Both the position numbers and the translations under genes were made by a program. Under the pieces are notes generated by a model. It did not search any database. It saw nothing but the letters and a program-made list of their open reading frames with translations, and was not told where the DNA came from. Of a stretch of DNA of 64,000 nt, positions 35,384 through 44,587 are shown in pieces. The stretch lies in NCBI GenBank assembly GCA_040235565.1, contig JBECLA010000043.1:6690-70689 (forward strand), in the 5' to 3' direction. How positions within the stretch are numbered: the stretch's first letter is position 1; the number at the start of each line of letters is the position of its first letter. The stretch is from JAHEIJ01 sp040235565 (lineage in GTDB: Bacteria > Pseudomonadota > Gammaproteobacteria > UBA6429 > Thiohalophilaceae).

Positions 35384-36913
35384 CTAGCTGTTGTTACCTT
35401 TATTCGCCACCGGCGTAAACTTTACCGGTTTGTTTTCCAGTGCGATTCCATATTTGACTTCAATCCGGTTGCGTCCCAGGCGTTTTGCGGTATACAGGGC
35501 ATCATCAGCTCGCTGAATCAGGGTGGCTGGTGTATCACCGTTTACATACATGGTCATACCGGCTGAGAACGTGGGCGTATCAATCACATCATCATCATGC
35601 ACACAACGGGTTTCTGCCACGACCCGACGTACCTTGTTTAATGCTGCCTGGGCACCATGTTCATCAGTATTGGGTAACAACACCGCAAACTCTTCACCCC
35701 CATAGCGGGCGACCATGTCATGTTGCCGGAATACAGTGAGAATATCATTGGCATAGGTGCGCAGGACAGTATCACCACCGGCATGGCCAAAGCGATCATT
35801 AATGGTTTTGAAGTTATCCAGATCAAGCATTACCAGGGCGAGACGGAAACCATATCGTTTGGTGCGACCTACTTCATCTTCCAGCCTGCGCATGAACGCG
35901 CGCCGGTTTGGCAATTCAGTCAGTTCGTCAGTCATACTCAGCATTCTGACGCGTGCCAGCTCGTCACTCAGCTTGCGACTGTCGGTCTCAATCATGCGTA
36001 GATAACTTTTTGTCTCACTCAGCCTGTCGATCAGGGCGTGATGAGTCTGAGACAGAGAGGAGACATCTTCCAGCAAACATTTTCGCAGTACTTGTATGTC
36101 CTGCATGTTTTCTGCTTCTTGCAGACCATTACTGACACTATCCAGCATGCTGCCGAACTGCCTGTTTTCCTCAATCGTTTCCTGAATACGTTGGGCGAGC
36201 ATTTGCTGAACCTTTTCAGCGTTTTGTTGCTGGGTATTCAGGTAACGACGATAAGTGGAGGCAAGTTTTTCCTCCACGTCCTGCTGCTCATTGGAAGGCA
36301 GAACCTCTTTCTGCTGCGTTTCCGACACTTCCGGTTCTATTTCATAATCCTGCACTGACTGTTCAGTGTGAAGTTCGCTTTCATACTCATCCCAGGATTG
36401 ACGCGCCTGCGGCGTGAGTTGTTCTTCACCTGGAGCTTGTTCACCGGCATAGTATGCCAATAGTGGTTGAATGGCATTTTGTAGTACTTTCTCGTCATAA
36501 TTTTGCAGCCGTTCGCTGTGCAAGGTATACATGTCGATGTAGCGACGCAGGGATTTGAGTTCCGCAAGCGCAAGCGGGGTTTTCAGCTGTTTCTGAATCA
36601 GGCGGGTTTGCACATACAAAGGAGTATCAGGTTTGAGATGCCGGGAATAGGCATCAAGCAGACTGGACAGCCAGAATCGAAATACCTGCTCACGCTCCGC
36701 ATGATCCTGTTCCGATTCCTTGAGGATGCGTTCAACCTGTTGGTAAACGATGGCGCCCGCACGACTGGCATTCAACTCATCCAGAAGGAGCAGAATTCGT
36801 CGAGCGGAGACAGAAATAGACGGATCAGTTATTTTTTCTTCTGCCGTATGCTGAAGCTGCGTTGATTCATTTGAGTCAGGGACTTCCACCACCCGCTCCT
36901 CCCCCACGAGCAA
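35384..36913 (-). CDS. Cytosolic diguanylate cyclase (GGDEF)
   Basis: 509 residues with no membrane segment. A long helical, Glu/Gln-rich N-terminal part (about 1-330) is of unknown sensing type. It ends in a GGDEF domain from DELTELPNRRAFMRRL with active site GGEEF (ARYGGEEFAVLLP) and the inhibitory I-site RQHD five residues before it. All catalytic features look intact, so it should make c-di-GMP with product inhibition. Second diguanylate cyclase in the window. Unlike the one at 3.3 kb it keeps the I-site. Confidence 0.88.
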   Translation of the reverse strand: MLVGEERVVEVPDSNESTQLQHTAEEKITDPSISVSARRILLLLDELNASRAGAIVYQQVERILKESEQDHAEREQVFRFWLSSLLDAYSRHLKPDTPLYVQTRLIQKQLKTPLALAELKSLRRYIDMYTLHSERLQNYDEKVLQNAIQPLLAYYAGEQAPGEEQLTPQARQSWDEYESELHTEQSVQDYEIEPEVSETQQKEVLPSNEQQDVEEKLASTYRRYLNTQQQNAEKVQQMLAQRIQETIEENRQFGSMLDSVSNGLQEAENMQDIQVLRKCLLEDVSSLSQTHHALIDRLSETKSYLRMIETDSRKLSDELARVRMLSMTDELTELPNRRAFMRRLEDEVGRTKRYGFRLALVMLDLDNFKTINDRFGHAGGDTVLRTYANDILTVFRQHDMVARYGGEEFAVLLPNTDEHGAQAALNKVRRVVAETRCVHDDDVIDTPTFSAGMTMYVNGDTPATLIQRADDALYTAKRLGRNRIEVKYGIALENKPVKFTPVANKGNNS

Positions 36914-37523
36914 GACCAGATATCAAATCCCTGCTACTTCTTTTGTGAAGCGATTTTTTTGTTTCGCCACAGGGATAAGATTTTCACCATTTCCCCTTTA
37001 GGGCAGTCAATTCCACAAACATCCTGTTCGGGCTGATTACCGGGGAACCATGACCTAATACTACAATACCTTTTCCCAGGGCGAACTATGACATTCGTTT
37101 GTGTCTATGCTGATGGGGGTGACCAGCAGCTAAACCCCTGGATTATCAATGAAATTATCGCATCCCGCTGGAACTGGCAAGCAGATTTTCTACGTGTAGC
37201 TATAAGTGGTTTGAAATTTCAGATGGCCGGTATGATTAACAACAACTTAACTCATTAAACTAGAAATTTGGTTAAAATGATGTCATTGCATGCAGGATGG
37301 AACAGACATATGTTTTAATCGCATCTTGGCAAAAAAACTGTGGACGTAAAAAGAAATCCTTCGCTGCATCAATATGGTGAAAGGCGCATATTAACAAGGC
37401 AATGGGTTGCAAATTGCCTTGCGTAAGTGGCACCCGGACTCACACTGGAGTCAGGGTAGCGGGCATTGAGCCCAGAACACCAACAACTGTTCAATATTAA
37501 AACATTCTGATATTAATACCCAC
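36914..37523. other. 610-bp region with a doubtful 56-codon frame and a perfect hairpin
   Basis: A 56-codon ATG frame (37088-37258) begins MTFVCVYADGGDQQ, with an AGGGCG site 8 bases upstream. It matches nothing I know, and its reality is doubtful. Further on, CAAGGCAAT (37394-37402) pairs perfectly with ATTGCCTTG (37412-37420) around a 9-base loop. No T-run follows, so it is not an ordinary terminator. It lies about 100 bp before the DUF502 gene and could sit in its leader RNA. Otherwise nothing seen. Confidence 0.35.
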
Positions 37524-38177
37524 ATGAGAAATGTCCAACGTTATCTGCTGACCGGTGTCTTATCGATTGTTCCCCTCTGGATCACCTGGCTGGTTTTCAA
37601 GTTCTTCTTTTTACAGCTCTCGAACCTGGGACTACCCTGGGCCATTGCTGTCTCTACCGCACTAAAAGAACACAGCCCGACACTTGCCGAGTGGCTGGTC
37701 GCTCCATGGTTCCAATCGATTCTCGCCATACTACTCACGCTGTTTGCACTGTATCTGCTCGGCTGGATTGCTTCCAAGGTCATTGGCCAGCGCTTGCTGA
37801 GTTTGTTTGATCGACTGATGCATCACATCCCGGTTGTTCAGACTATTTATGGAGCGGTCAGCAAGCTGATAGGCGTGTTAAAAAGTAAACCGGAGAATGT
37901 GCAGCGCGTGGTACTGATTGCGTTCCCCAACCCGAACATGCGTACCGTCGGCTTTGTGACCAAGGTATTGGAAGACGACAAGACCGGCGAACAACTGGCA
38001 GCGGTCTATGTGCCGACCACACCTAATCCGACCTCAGGTTACATGGAAATCGTCCCCCTGGCAGATTTGATCTCCACTGACTGGAGCATGGACGAGGCGA
38101 TGACCTTTATCCTTTCCGCCGGTGCCGTCGCACCCGATCGGATCAGCTACAGCGAATCCGTCACAAGCGGCGACTAG
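37524..38177 (+). CDS. DUF502 family membrane protein
   Basis: 217 residues. Two membrane segments (YLLTGVLSIVPLWITWLVFKF and AILLTLFALYLLGWIA) are followed by a cytosolic beta-rich domain (VVLIAFPNPNMRTVGFVTKVL, VYVPTTPNPTSGYMEIVP). The fold and motif spacing match DUF502. Function unknown in bacteria. The stop overlaps that of the convergent yqjG-like gene by 4 bp. Confidence 0.85.
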   Translation: MRNVQRYLLTGVLSIVPLWITWLVFKFFFLQLSNLGLPWAIAVSTALKEHSPTLAEWLVAPWFQSILAILLTLFALYLLGWIASKVIGQRLLSLFDRLMHHIPVVQTIYGAVSKLIGVLKSKPENVQRVVLIAFPNPNMRTVGFVTKVLEDDKTGEQLAAVYVPTTPNPTSGYMEIVPLADLISTDWSMDEAMTFILSAGAVAPDRISYSESVTSGD

Positions 38178-39154
38178 CTGGCAGCCGGCAAGCGGTCGCG
38201 ATTATGCGCGGCCTCGAAATCCAGCTCCGGGCCCCTGGGGACAATTCGGGTGGGATTAATGTCGGTATGGCTGTAGTAATAATGTTGTTTGATGTGTGTC
38301 AGATTGACTGTCTCCGCAATACCCGGCGTTTGATACAGCTCACGCACATAATTTGACAGGTTGGGATAGTCGGCAATACGGCGCAGATTACACTTGAAGT
38401 GACCAACATACACCGCATCAAACCGGATCAACGTGACAAATAATCGCCAATCGGCTTCCGTGATCTGCCCACCCACCAGATAACGTTGTCCCGCCAGAAG
38501 GGATTCAAGTTCATCCAACGCCGCAAACAGGGCATCAAATGCCTGTTCATAAGCACCCTGCGCTCGCGCAAACCCAACCCGATAGACCCCATTGTTGATG
38601 TTGTCATATACCAGCTCGTTTACCGCATCGATCTCTGCCCGTAATGATTGCGGATACAGATCCACACTGGCATCACCCCAGTTATCAAATGCCTGATTGA
38701 ACATGCGAATAATTTCCGACGATTCGTTATTGACGATGGTGCGCCGCTGTTTGTCCCACAAAACAGGCACCGTCACGATGCCGCTGTAATCAGGCCGGGC
38801 CTGGCGATAGGCCTGATACAGGTAGTGATGACCATAGAGTGAATCGCCGGTAGCACCGGGATAATCACGGAAATTCCAGCTCTCGGGTCCCATATGAGGA
38901 TGCACCACATCCACGCTGATGATGTTCTGTAATTTTTTTAATTGCCGAAAAATCAGTGTGCGATGTGCCCACGGACAGGCATAGGATACATATAAATGGT
39001 ATCGACCCGGTTCGGCCTTGAATCCGCCTTCGCCGCTGGGACCGGGTTCGCCCGTCGGTGTAATCCAGTTACGAAACTGTGAGTCCTGGCGAATAAACTC
39101 CCCCGTGGCGGTTTCAGCCGCATACCCGTTATCCTGTAACTTTCCTAAACTCAT
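38174..39154 (-). CDS. Glutathionyl-hydroquinone reductase (YqjG/Xi-class GST)
   Basis: 326 residues. Removes glutathione from glutathionyl-hydroquinones using a cysteine instead of the usual GST tyrosine or serine. The active cysteine is in YVSYACPWAHRTLIFR. The Xi-class sequences HPHMGPESWNF, VPVLWDKQRRTIVNNESSEIIRMFN and YVGHFKCN are present. Followed on the same strand order by DoxX upstream and facing the LysR gene, so a quinone-stress module is likely. Confidence 0.93.
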   Translation of the reverse strand: MSLGKLQDNGYAAETATGEFIRQDSQFRNWITPTGEPGPSGEGGFKAEPGRYHLYVSYACPWAHRTLIFRQLKKLQNIISVDVVHPHMGPESWNFRDYPGATGDSLYGHHYLYQAYRQARPDYSGIVTVPVLWDKQRRTIVNNESSEIIRMFNQAFDNWGDASVDLYPQSLRAEIDAVNELVYDNINNGVYRVGFARAQGAYEQAFDALFAALDELESLLAGQRYLVGGQITEADWRLFVTLIRFDAVYVGHFKCNLRRIADYPNLSNYVRELYQTPGIAETVNLTHIKQHYYYSHTDINPTRIVPRGPELDFEAAHNRDRLPAAS

Positions 39155-39219
39155 CTGTCTCTCCTCTGTAGCTGCGCGGCACAGATGCCAGCCCTGGGCC
39201 GCGTCATAGCAGAGATCAT

Positions 39220-39597
39220 TCAGGCTTTCTGCCGGTTATCCAGGCTAACAGCGCCCGCACCGTTTGCCGCCAGCACCAGCAAGCCACCGGCCATGGCCCA
39301 GTTTTTCATGAACAGGATCATCTGTATCTGATCAGCCAGATTACTGTGAAAAATCAGCGCCGAGGCAATGCTGAACAGGGCCAGCGCATAGGCTGCCAGC
39401 CGCGTTTGCCAGCCGGCGATCAGCGCCAGTGCCCCGCCAATCTCCAGCAAAATCACCAGGGGCAGCAATACCCCGGGCACGCCCATGGCTTCCATGTAGC
39501 CCTGCGTGCCACCATAACCGCTGATTTTATTGATACCGGCGAGTAAAAAAATGTGCGCCAACAGCACGCGACCGGCAAGGTTTACCAATTTTTCCAT
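39220..39597 (-). CDS. DoxX family membrane protein
   Basis: 125 residues with four membrane helices: LAGRVLLAHIFLLAGINKI, GVLLPLVILLEIGGALALIAGW, LAAYALALFSIASALI and WAMAGGLLVLAANGAG. DoxX-like proteins are often linked to thiol and quinone stress; the molecular role is unclear. It is divergent from the LysR gene (111 bp between starts) and upstream of the glutathionyl-hydroquinone reductase gene. Confidence 0.87.
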   Translation of the reverse strand: MEKLVNLAGRVLLAHIFLLAGINKISGYGGTQGYMEAMGVPGVLLPLVILLEIGGALALIAGWQTRLAAYALALFSIASALIFHSNLADQIQMILFMKNWAMAGGLLVLAANGAGAVSLDNRQKA

Positions 39598-39707
39598 GAG
39601 TATGTCCTCTGTCTGTTTCGAGATGGCTCCAGTATTAACACTATTTTTATGATAAAAAAGCGGAATTATTTGCTATTAACTATCTAATATTTTGATATAT
39701 TTACTGC

Positions 39708-40622
39708 ATGAGTTATCCCCGTGTCAGTCTCGAGCAATGGCGCACCCTGCAAGCCGTGGTTGAACAGGGTGGCTTCGCCCAGGCGGCGAAACACCTGCAC
39801 CGCAGCCAATCCGCCGTAAGCTACGCAGTGCAACGCCTGCAGGACAAGCTGGGGGTACCGGTCATGCGTCTGGAGGGTCGGCGGGCCGTACTCACCGAAG
39901 CTGGTGAAGTGGTGTTGCGCCGCGCCCGCCAGCTGTTGCGGGATGCCCATGCCCTGGAAAATCTGGCCCACGAACTGGGTGCCGGCTGGGAAGCCGAGAT
40001 TCGCCTGGTGGTGGATGCGGCTTTTCCCACCGAGATCCTTATGAGTGCCCTGCAGGCCTTTGCCACCCATGATCGGGGAACACGCGTGTTGATGCAGGAG
40101 GTGGTGCTCTCCGGGGCTAAGGATGCGTTGCGCGAGGGCACGGCAGATCTGGTCATCGGTGCCGGTTTGCCGGAGCGTGTTCTGGCCGATGAACTGATTG
40201 AGATTGAGTTTCTCGCCGTGGCCCATCCGACTCACCCTCTGCACCAGCTCGACAAGGTGCTTGAGCTGAACGATCTCCGGCGCGAAATGCAGATTGTCAT
40301 TCGTGACTCGGGCCATCATCAGGCGGCTGATCATGGCTGGCTTGAAGCAGAACACCGCTGGACCGTATCCAGTATCGATCGTGCTCTCTCAACGGTGTTG
40401 CACGGCCTCGGCTTTGCCTGGCTGCCACATCATCGCATCAGTGCCTACCTCGAGAACGGCGAACTCATGATCCTGCCCCTCGCCCAGGGGCAGTCTTTTC
40501 GCACCCATCTTTATCTCAGTTATCCCCATCCCGAACAGGTCGGCCCGGCAACGCGTTTGTTAACCGAGCATTTACAGGCGGCCGTCAATCAGTTTCAGGC
40601 CAGTGTTGCTTCCCTCGCCTGA
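39708..40622 (+). CDS. LysR-type transcriptional regulator
   Basis: 304 residues. The N-terminal winged helix (LEQWRTLQAVVEQGGFAQAAKHLHRSQSAVSYAVQRLQ) and the periplasmic-binding-like effector domain are both complete. Its divergent position to doxX and the quinone reductase gene, as in many LysR systems, suggests that it controls them. An AT-rich stretch with TATCTAATATTTTGATATA just before the start is a candidate operator. Confidence 0.92.
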   Translation: MSYPRVSLEQWRTLQAVVEQGGFAQAAKHLHRSQSAVSYAVQRLQDKLGVPVMRLEGRRAVLTEAGEVVLRRARQLLRDAHALENLAHELGAGWEAEIRLVVDAAFPTEILMSALQAFATHDRGTRVLMQEVVLSGAKDALREGTADLVIGAGLPERVLADELIEIEFLAVAHPTHPLHQLDKVLELNDLRREMQIVIRDSGHHQAADHGWLEAEHRWTVSSIDRALSTVLHGLGFAWLPHHRISAYLENGELMILPLAQGQSFRTHLYLSYPHPEQVGPATRLLTEHLQAAVNQFQASVASLA

Positions 40623-40661
40623 CGTGCACTCGCTTGATCAAAGCTGATTAGTTTTTTCTCT

Positions 40662-40681
40662 GCCTGCTCAAGCAGGCTTTA
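40662..40681 (+). terminator. Weak hairpin terminator after lysR gene
   Basis: GCCTGC and GCAGGC (40662-40667 and 40672-40677) form a 6-bp stem with a four-base loop, then TTTATA. It lies 40 bp past the LysR stop. The T-run is short, so efficiency is unsure. Confidence 0.5.
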
Positions 40682-40785
40682 TAAATTGATCCCAACGGTC
40701 GCAATCGGCACAATGCCGCTTCCCCGCCGTCAGCCAGCAAGCTGAGACGGCCAAGATTTTTAATAAACCACAGAGGTATTCACCA

Positions 40786-41433
40786 ATGAAATTGATTCTG
40801 TTAGGCGCACCAGGTGCCGGTAAGGGAACCGTGGCCAAAATACTCACCGACCTGGATGGCTCGGTGCAAATTTCCACCGGCGACATCCTGCGCGGCGCAG
40901 TGCAGGCCGGAACCGAACTAGGCAAACAGGCAGAAGCCTATATGAAAGCCGGCGATCTGGTTCCCGATGAACTGATTATGGGCATTATGGAAAAACGGTT
41001 ACAGGAACCGGACTGTGAGAAAGGCTTCCTGCTGGATGGATTTCCGCGCACCATTCCTCAGGCTGAAGCGCTGAAAGATCTGCTTGCCAAACTGAACATT
41101 ACGCTGGATATGGCGGTCAACATTGATGTGCCGCGTGACGTTATCCTGGACCGCTTGACCACCCGTCGCACTTGTTCGAACGCCGAGTGTCAGGCGATCT
41201 ATAACGTCAAGAGCAATCCCCCGAAACAGGAAGGCATTTGTGACAAATGTGGCAGCCCGGTTGTACAACGTGAAGATGAAACCGAAGAAGCCATCAGTCA
41301 CCGTCTGGAGACCTATAATGAAAAAACCGCGCCATTGATTGGCTTCTATGACAAGGAAGGTTTACTGGTCACCAGCAACGCGACATCAAGCGATGAGGTT
41401 ATCAGCCTGATTAAAGCAAAACTCAGTCTCTGA
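40786..41433 (+). CDS. adk: Adenylate kinase (normal length, second copy)
   Basis: 215 residues, the ordinary length. P-loop GAPGAGKGT, STGDILRGA, DGFPRTIPQAEAL and RRTC are complete. The LID carries cysteines in RTCSNAEC and ICDKCG, spaced CX4C then CX2C rather than CX2C twice. Together with the tailed copy at 25.8 kb the genome has two adenylate kinases of clearly different sequence, not a recent duplicate. An AGAGGT site precedes the ATG, and a strong terminator follows. Confidence 0.95.
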   Translation: MKLILLGAPGAGKGTVAKILTDLDGSVQISTGDILRGAVQAGTELGKQAEAYMKAGDLVPDELIMGIMEKRLQEPDCEKGFLLDGFPRTIPQAEALKDLLAKLNITLDMAVNIDVPRDVILDRLTTRRTCSNAECQAIYNVKSNPPKQEGICDKCGSPVVQREDETEEAISHRLETYNEKTAPLIGFYDKEGLLVTSNATSSDEVISLIKAKLSL

Positions 41434-41455
41434 ACTGAGACTCGGTTTCAACCTC

Positions 41456-41484
41456 AGGGCGGGCAATTTATACCCGCCCTTTTC
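41456..41484 (+). terminator. Strong intrinsic terminator of adk
   Basis: AGGGCGGG (41456-41463) pairs with CCCGCCCT (41473-41480) around a nine-base loop, followed by TTTC. It is 23 bp past the adk stop, so adk is a single-gene transcript. Confidence 0.8.
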
Positions 41485-41613
41485 ATTTGCGTATAATCCA
41501 TTGTATCCCGTCTCGGCGAATGGATTTTTGTTAATATAAATTATCCGCTGATCGCTCATGAGTGGAACCGCCTGTACTTATCCCGGTCATCTGAACACAT
41601 CACACATAGTGAA

Positions 41614-42099
41614 ATGACGCGAAAAGAAGACACCGAAAAATTCAAACCGAAACACCAGGGCGCTGATCATAGTGCACCTTATCCCGTCAGTCGTATGGCA
41701 CCTTCGTTTGACCTGGTTAATCTGGCAGAAGAAATCAGTCAGGCAGATGTCACCCTTGCGGCACATGCCAGCGGTAAATTACACCTCATCGCCAAGCAAA
41801 TAAAGGCGCTGCAGGACGAGGCACGGCAGGTCCTTGAGAAAACCCGGCATGATCAACTATTGCACCGGGCGCAATGTAATTTCAAAAGACAAGCGGGAAA
41901 AACATATCACCTTTATCAAAAGCCCGATGGTACAAGTTATTTCTCCATGCTGGCACCGGCTGAATGGGGACATAAACCACCACATAATTTCGTGGGTTCC
42001 TATCTATTAGAAATGGATATGTCATGGACAGCGATCGAAGAAATTGCGAACAGGAATGAAGAAACCGAAGCGATCGTCAAGCGCTTACTAAAAGACTAG
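41614..42099 (+). CDS. DUF2452 family protein
   Basis: 161 residues, function unknown. Charged N-terminus, a central helix (ITLAAHASGKLHLIAKQIKALQ-like region) and the conserved C-terminal part NFKRQAGKTYHLYQK, LAPAEWGHKPPHNFVGSY. The pattern fits DUF2452. It lies upstream of the sucrose operon with about 100 bp and a small open frame between. Confidence 0.75.
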   Translation: MTRKEDTEKFKPKHQGADHSAPYPVSRMAPSFDLVNLAEEISQADVTLAAHASGKLHLIAKQIKALQDEARQVLEKTRHDQLLHRAQCNFKRQAGKTYHLYQKPDGTSYFSMLAPAEWGHKPPHNFVGSYLLEMDMSWTAIEEIANRNEETEAIVKRLLKD

Positions 42100-42199
42100 T
42101 TTTGTGTTAAGCTATAAAATATTCAGTAAATATCTATTCAACTACACTGTATTGCTGTTATTAGCCACATAATCAACCTATTCGCGTTACCAGTCGATA

Positions 42200-42376
42200 A
42201 TGCGAGATGACGACCTGACTACTTCTGAAAAACGCTGGCAAAAAAGGCGGCTGTTTCGATCTGCACCACGCTCCTTTAATCGATATATCAGAATTACTGT
42301 TCTGTTAGCGATATTCTTACTGGTTGTGTTTTGTTATTTGGCATGGTCCGATTTAACACGCCTCTCGATGACTTGA
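42200..42376 (+). CDS. Small single-pass membrane protein before the sucrose operon
   Basis: 58 residues. The N-terminal half is highly charged (RDDDLTTSEKRWQKRRLFRS) and the C-terminal half has a single hydrophobic segment (ITVLLAIFLLVVFCYLAWS). The stop is 30 bp before the sucrose-phosphate synthase ATG. The basic-then-hydrophobic layout is that of a real membrane miniprotein rather than chance. No clear ribosome-binding site was seen, and no family is recognised. May be co-transcribed with the sucrose genes. Confidence 0.5.
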   Translation: MRDDDLTTSEKRWQKRRLFRSAPRSFNRYIRITVLLAIFLLVVFCYLAWSDLTRLSMT

Positions 42377-42406
42377 TTTGACCCAAATTGAATTACCGTT
42401 CCAAAT

Positions 42407-44587
42407 ATGCCGCAGAAAACAAAGAAAAAAGACCGTATCAGCATTTTGCTCATTAGTGTGCATGGTCTGATACGGGCTGACAATCTGGAACTGGGACGCG
42501 ATGCCGATACCGGTGGCCAAACCAAATATGTTGTGGAACTGGCGCGTACCCTGGCGGAGTTTGATGAAGTCGAACAGGTCGACTTACTCACCCGCCGTGT
42601 TGTTGATCCCGAGGTCAGCAAGGATTATGCGCAGGGATATGAACCCATTTCAGAGAAAGCGCAAATTGTACGCCTTGATGCCGGCCCCGCCGCTTACCTG
42701 CCCAAGGAAGACCTGTGGGACTATCTTGACACCTTTGCTGATAATGCACTTGCCTATATACGCGAGCTTGGTCGTACCCCCGACATTATTCACACTCATT
42801 ATGCCGACGCCGGTTACGTTGGTGTCCGGCTTGCTAATTTTCTTGGCATACCACTGATCCATACGGGACATTCTCTGGGGCGTGTCAAACGTCGGCGCCT
42901 TCTGGCTTCGGGTATTAAACGTGATGTTATCGATACGCGCTATAACATGGTGCGCCGCATTCATGCCGAGGAAGATACCCTGGCCAGTGCGGAACTGGTG
43001 ATTGTCAGCACCCAGAATGAAATTGAAGAACAGTATGGGCTCTATGATCATTACCAGCCCGAACTGATGCGGGTTATTCCACCTGGCACTGATCTGGAGC
43101 GCTTCCACACCCCAACCGGTAACGAACCAAACGAACCGATAGCGCGGGAATTGCATCGTTTTCTGCAAGATCCCGATAAACCTATCATTCTGGCGCTTTC
43201 TCGTCCGGATGAGCGTAAGAACATCGCCACCCTGATCGAAGCCTACGGAGAATCAAAAGTTCTGCAGGAAATGGCCAATCTCGTCATCGTAGCCGGCAAT
43301 CGTTACGACATCCGCGAAATGGAGGACGGCGCACGCAATGTCCTGGCCAATGTTTTATTGTCAATTGATCAGTACGATCTGTATGGCAAAGTTGCCTACC
43401 CTAAAAACCATGCGCCGGATGACGTACCAGTTTTGTATCGCCTGACCGGCGCATCGCATGGCGTTTTCATTAATCCGGCGTTGACAGAACCCTTTGGTCT
43501 GACCCTGATTGAGGCTGCTGCCAGTGGCGTACCCATCGTGGCAACAGAGGATGGTGGGCCGCAGGACATTATTGGTCATTGCAAGAATGGACTCTTGATC
43601 AATCCCCTCGACAGCGAGGTCATGGGACAGGCTCTGCTGAAAGTTCTTGAGAACAGGAAGTACTGGGAAAACTTATCTGCTCATGGACTTAAATGTGTTC
43701 ATCAGTATTATTCATGGCAGGCCCACGCCAAAACATACCTTGATGCACTACGTCCCTTACTGGAAAGAAAAGAACCCTTCAAACGCGCCCCGTTACAACG
43801 GCGTCCCAAGCTATACAACGATCGGGCTATCTTCACCGATCTGGATCAGAACCTGCTGGGCGATCCGGAATCTTTGTCTGAATTTGTCAAAGTCATGCGA
43901 GACAACCGCAAATGCGCCACCTTTGGTATCGCCACCGGCCGAAGTCTCGAATCCGCGCTGCGGATTATGAAGCGTTATCAGATTCCACAACCGGATGTGC
44001 TGATCACCAGTGTCGGCACTGAAATTTATTACGCTCCCCAACTCACGGCCGATCTCGCCTGGGCATTTCATATTAATTACATGTGGAATCCGGAACGGGT
44101 ACGGACGGTACTGGCTGATTTACCCGGTCTGAAACGACAACCCAAATCTGAACAGAGCCGGTTCAAGATCAGCTATTACATGGATCCCGAGACCGCGCCA
44201 CCGATTGATGAAATTAACAGCATGCTTCATCAGACCGAACTTTCAGTGCATACCTTTCTTTCATTCGGACAATATCTCGATATTGTTCCAATCCGTGCAT
44301 CAAAAGGTTTTGCCTTACGTTACTATGCAGACCAATGGGGCATCCAACTCGAGCATGTTCTCGCAGCTGGTGGTTCCGGCACGGATGAAGATATGTTACG
44401 TGGTAACACTCTCGCCGTGGTGGTGGCCAATCGTCATAATGAAGAGCTTTCCCATCTCACTGATGTAGAACGTATCTATTTTAGCAAACAAGGTTATTCA
44501 CGCGGCATTCTTGAGGCGATCGAATATTATGACTTCTTTGCAAAATGTACCGTCCCGGAAGAATCCCAACCACAAACTGGAAAATGA
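42407..44587 (+). CDS. Sucrose-phosphate synthase with degenerate phosphatase domain
   Basis: Makes sucrose-6-phosphate from a nucleotide-glucose and fructose-6-phosphate. 726 residues. A GT4 glycosyltransferase (about 1-460) has DADTGGQTKYVVELAR, HTHYADAGYVG, HTGHSLGRVKRRRL and the ExxFGLTLIE donor site. Residues about 475-715 form an SPP-like HAD domain whose key residues have changed (DLDQN for DLDxT, GGSGTDED for GDSGND). That half is probably structural, as in plant SPS. An active phosphatase follows as a separate gene that overlaps by about 59 bp. Confidence 0.92.
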   Translation: MPQKTKKKDRISILLISVHGLIRADNLELGRDADTGGQTKYVVELARTLAEFDEVEQVDLLTRRVVDPEVSKDYAQGYEPISEKAQIVRLDAGPAAYLPKEDLWDYLDTFADNALAYIRELGRTPDIIHTHYADAGYVGVRLANFLGIPLIHTGHSLGRVKRRRLLASGIKRDVIDTRYNMVRRIHAEEDTLASAELVIVSTQNEIEEQYGLYDHYQPELMRVIPPGTDLERFHTPTGNEPNEPIARELHRFLQDPDKPIILALSRPDERKNIATLIEAYGESKVLQEMANLVIVAGNRYDIREMEDGARNVLANVLLSIDQYDLYGKVAYPKNHAPDDVPVLYRLTGASHGVFINPALTEPFGLTLIEAAASGVPIVATEDGGPQDIIGHCKNGLLINPLDSEVMGQALLKVLENRKYWENLSAHGLKCVHQYYSWQAHAKTYLDALRPLLERKEPFKRAPLQRRPKLYNDRAIFTDLDQNLLGDPESLSEFVKVMRDNRKCATFGIATGRSLESALRIMKRYQIPQPDVLITSVGTEIYYAPQLTADLAWAFHINYMWNPERVRTVLADLPGLKRQPKSEQSRFKISYYMDPETAPPIDEINSMLHQTELSVHTFLSFGQYLDIVPIRASKGFALRYYADQWGIQLEHVLAAGGSGTDEDMLRGNTLAVVVANRHNEELSHLTDVERIYFSKQGYSRGILEAIEYYDFFAKCTVPEESQPQTGK

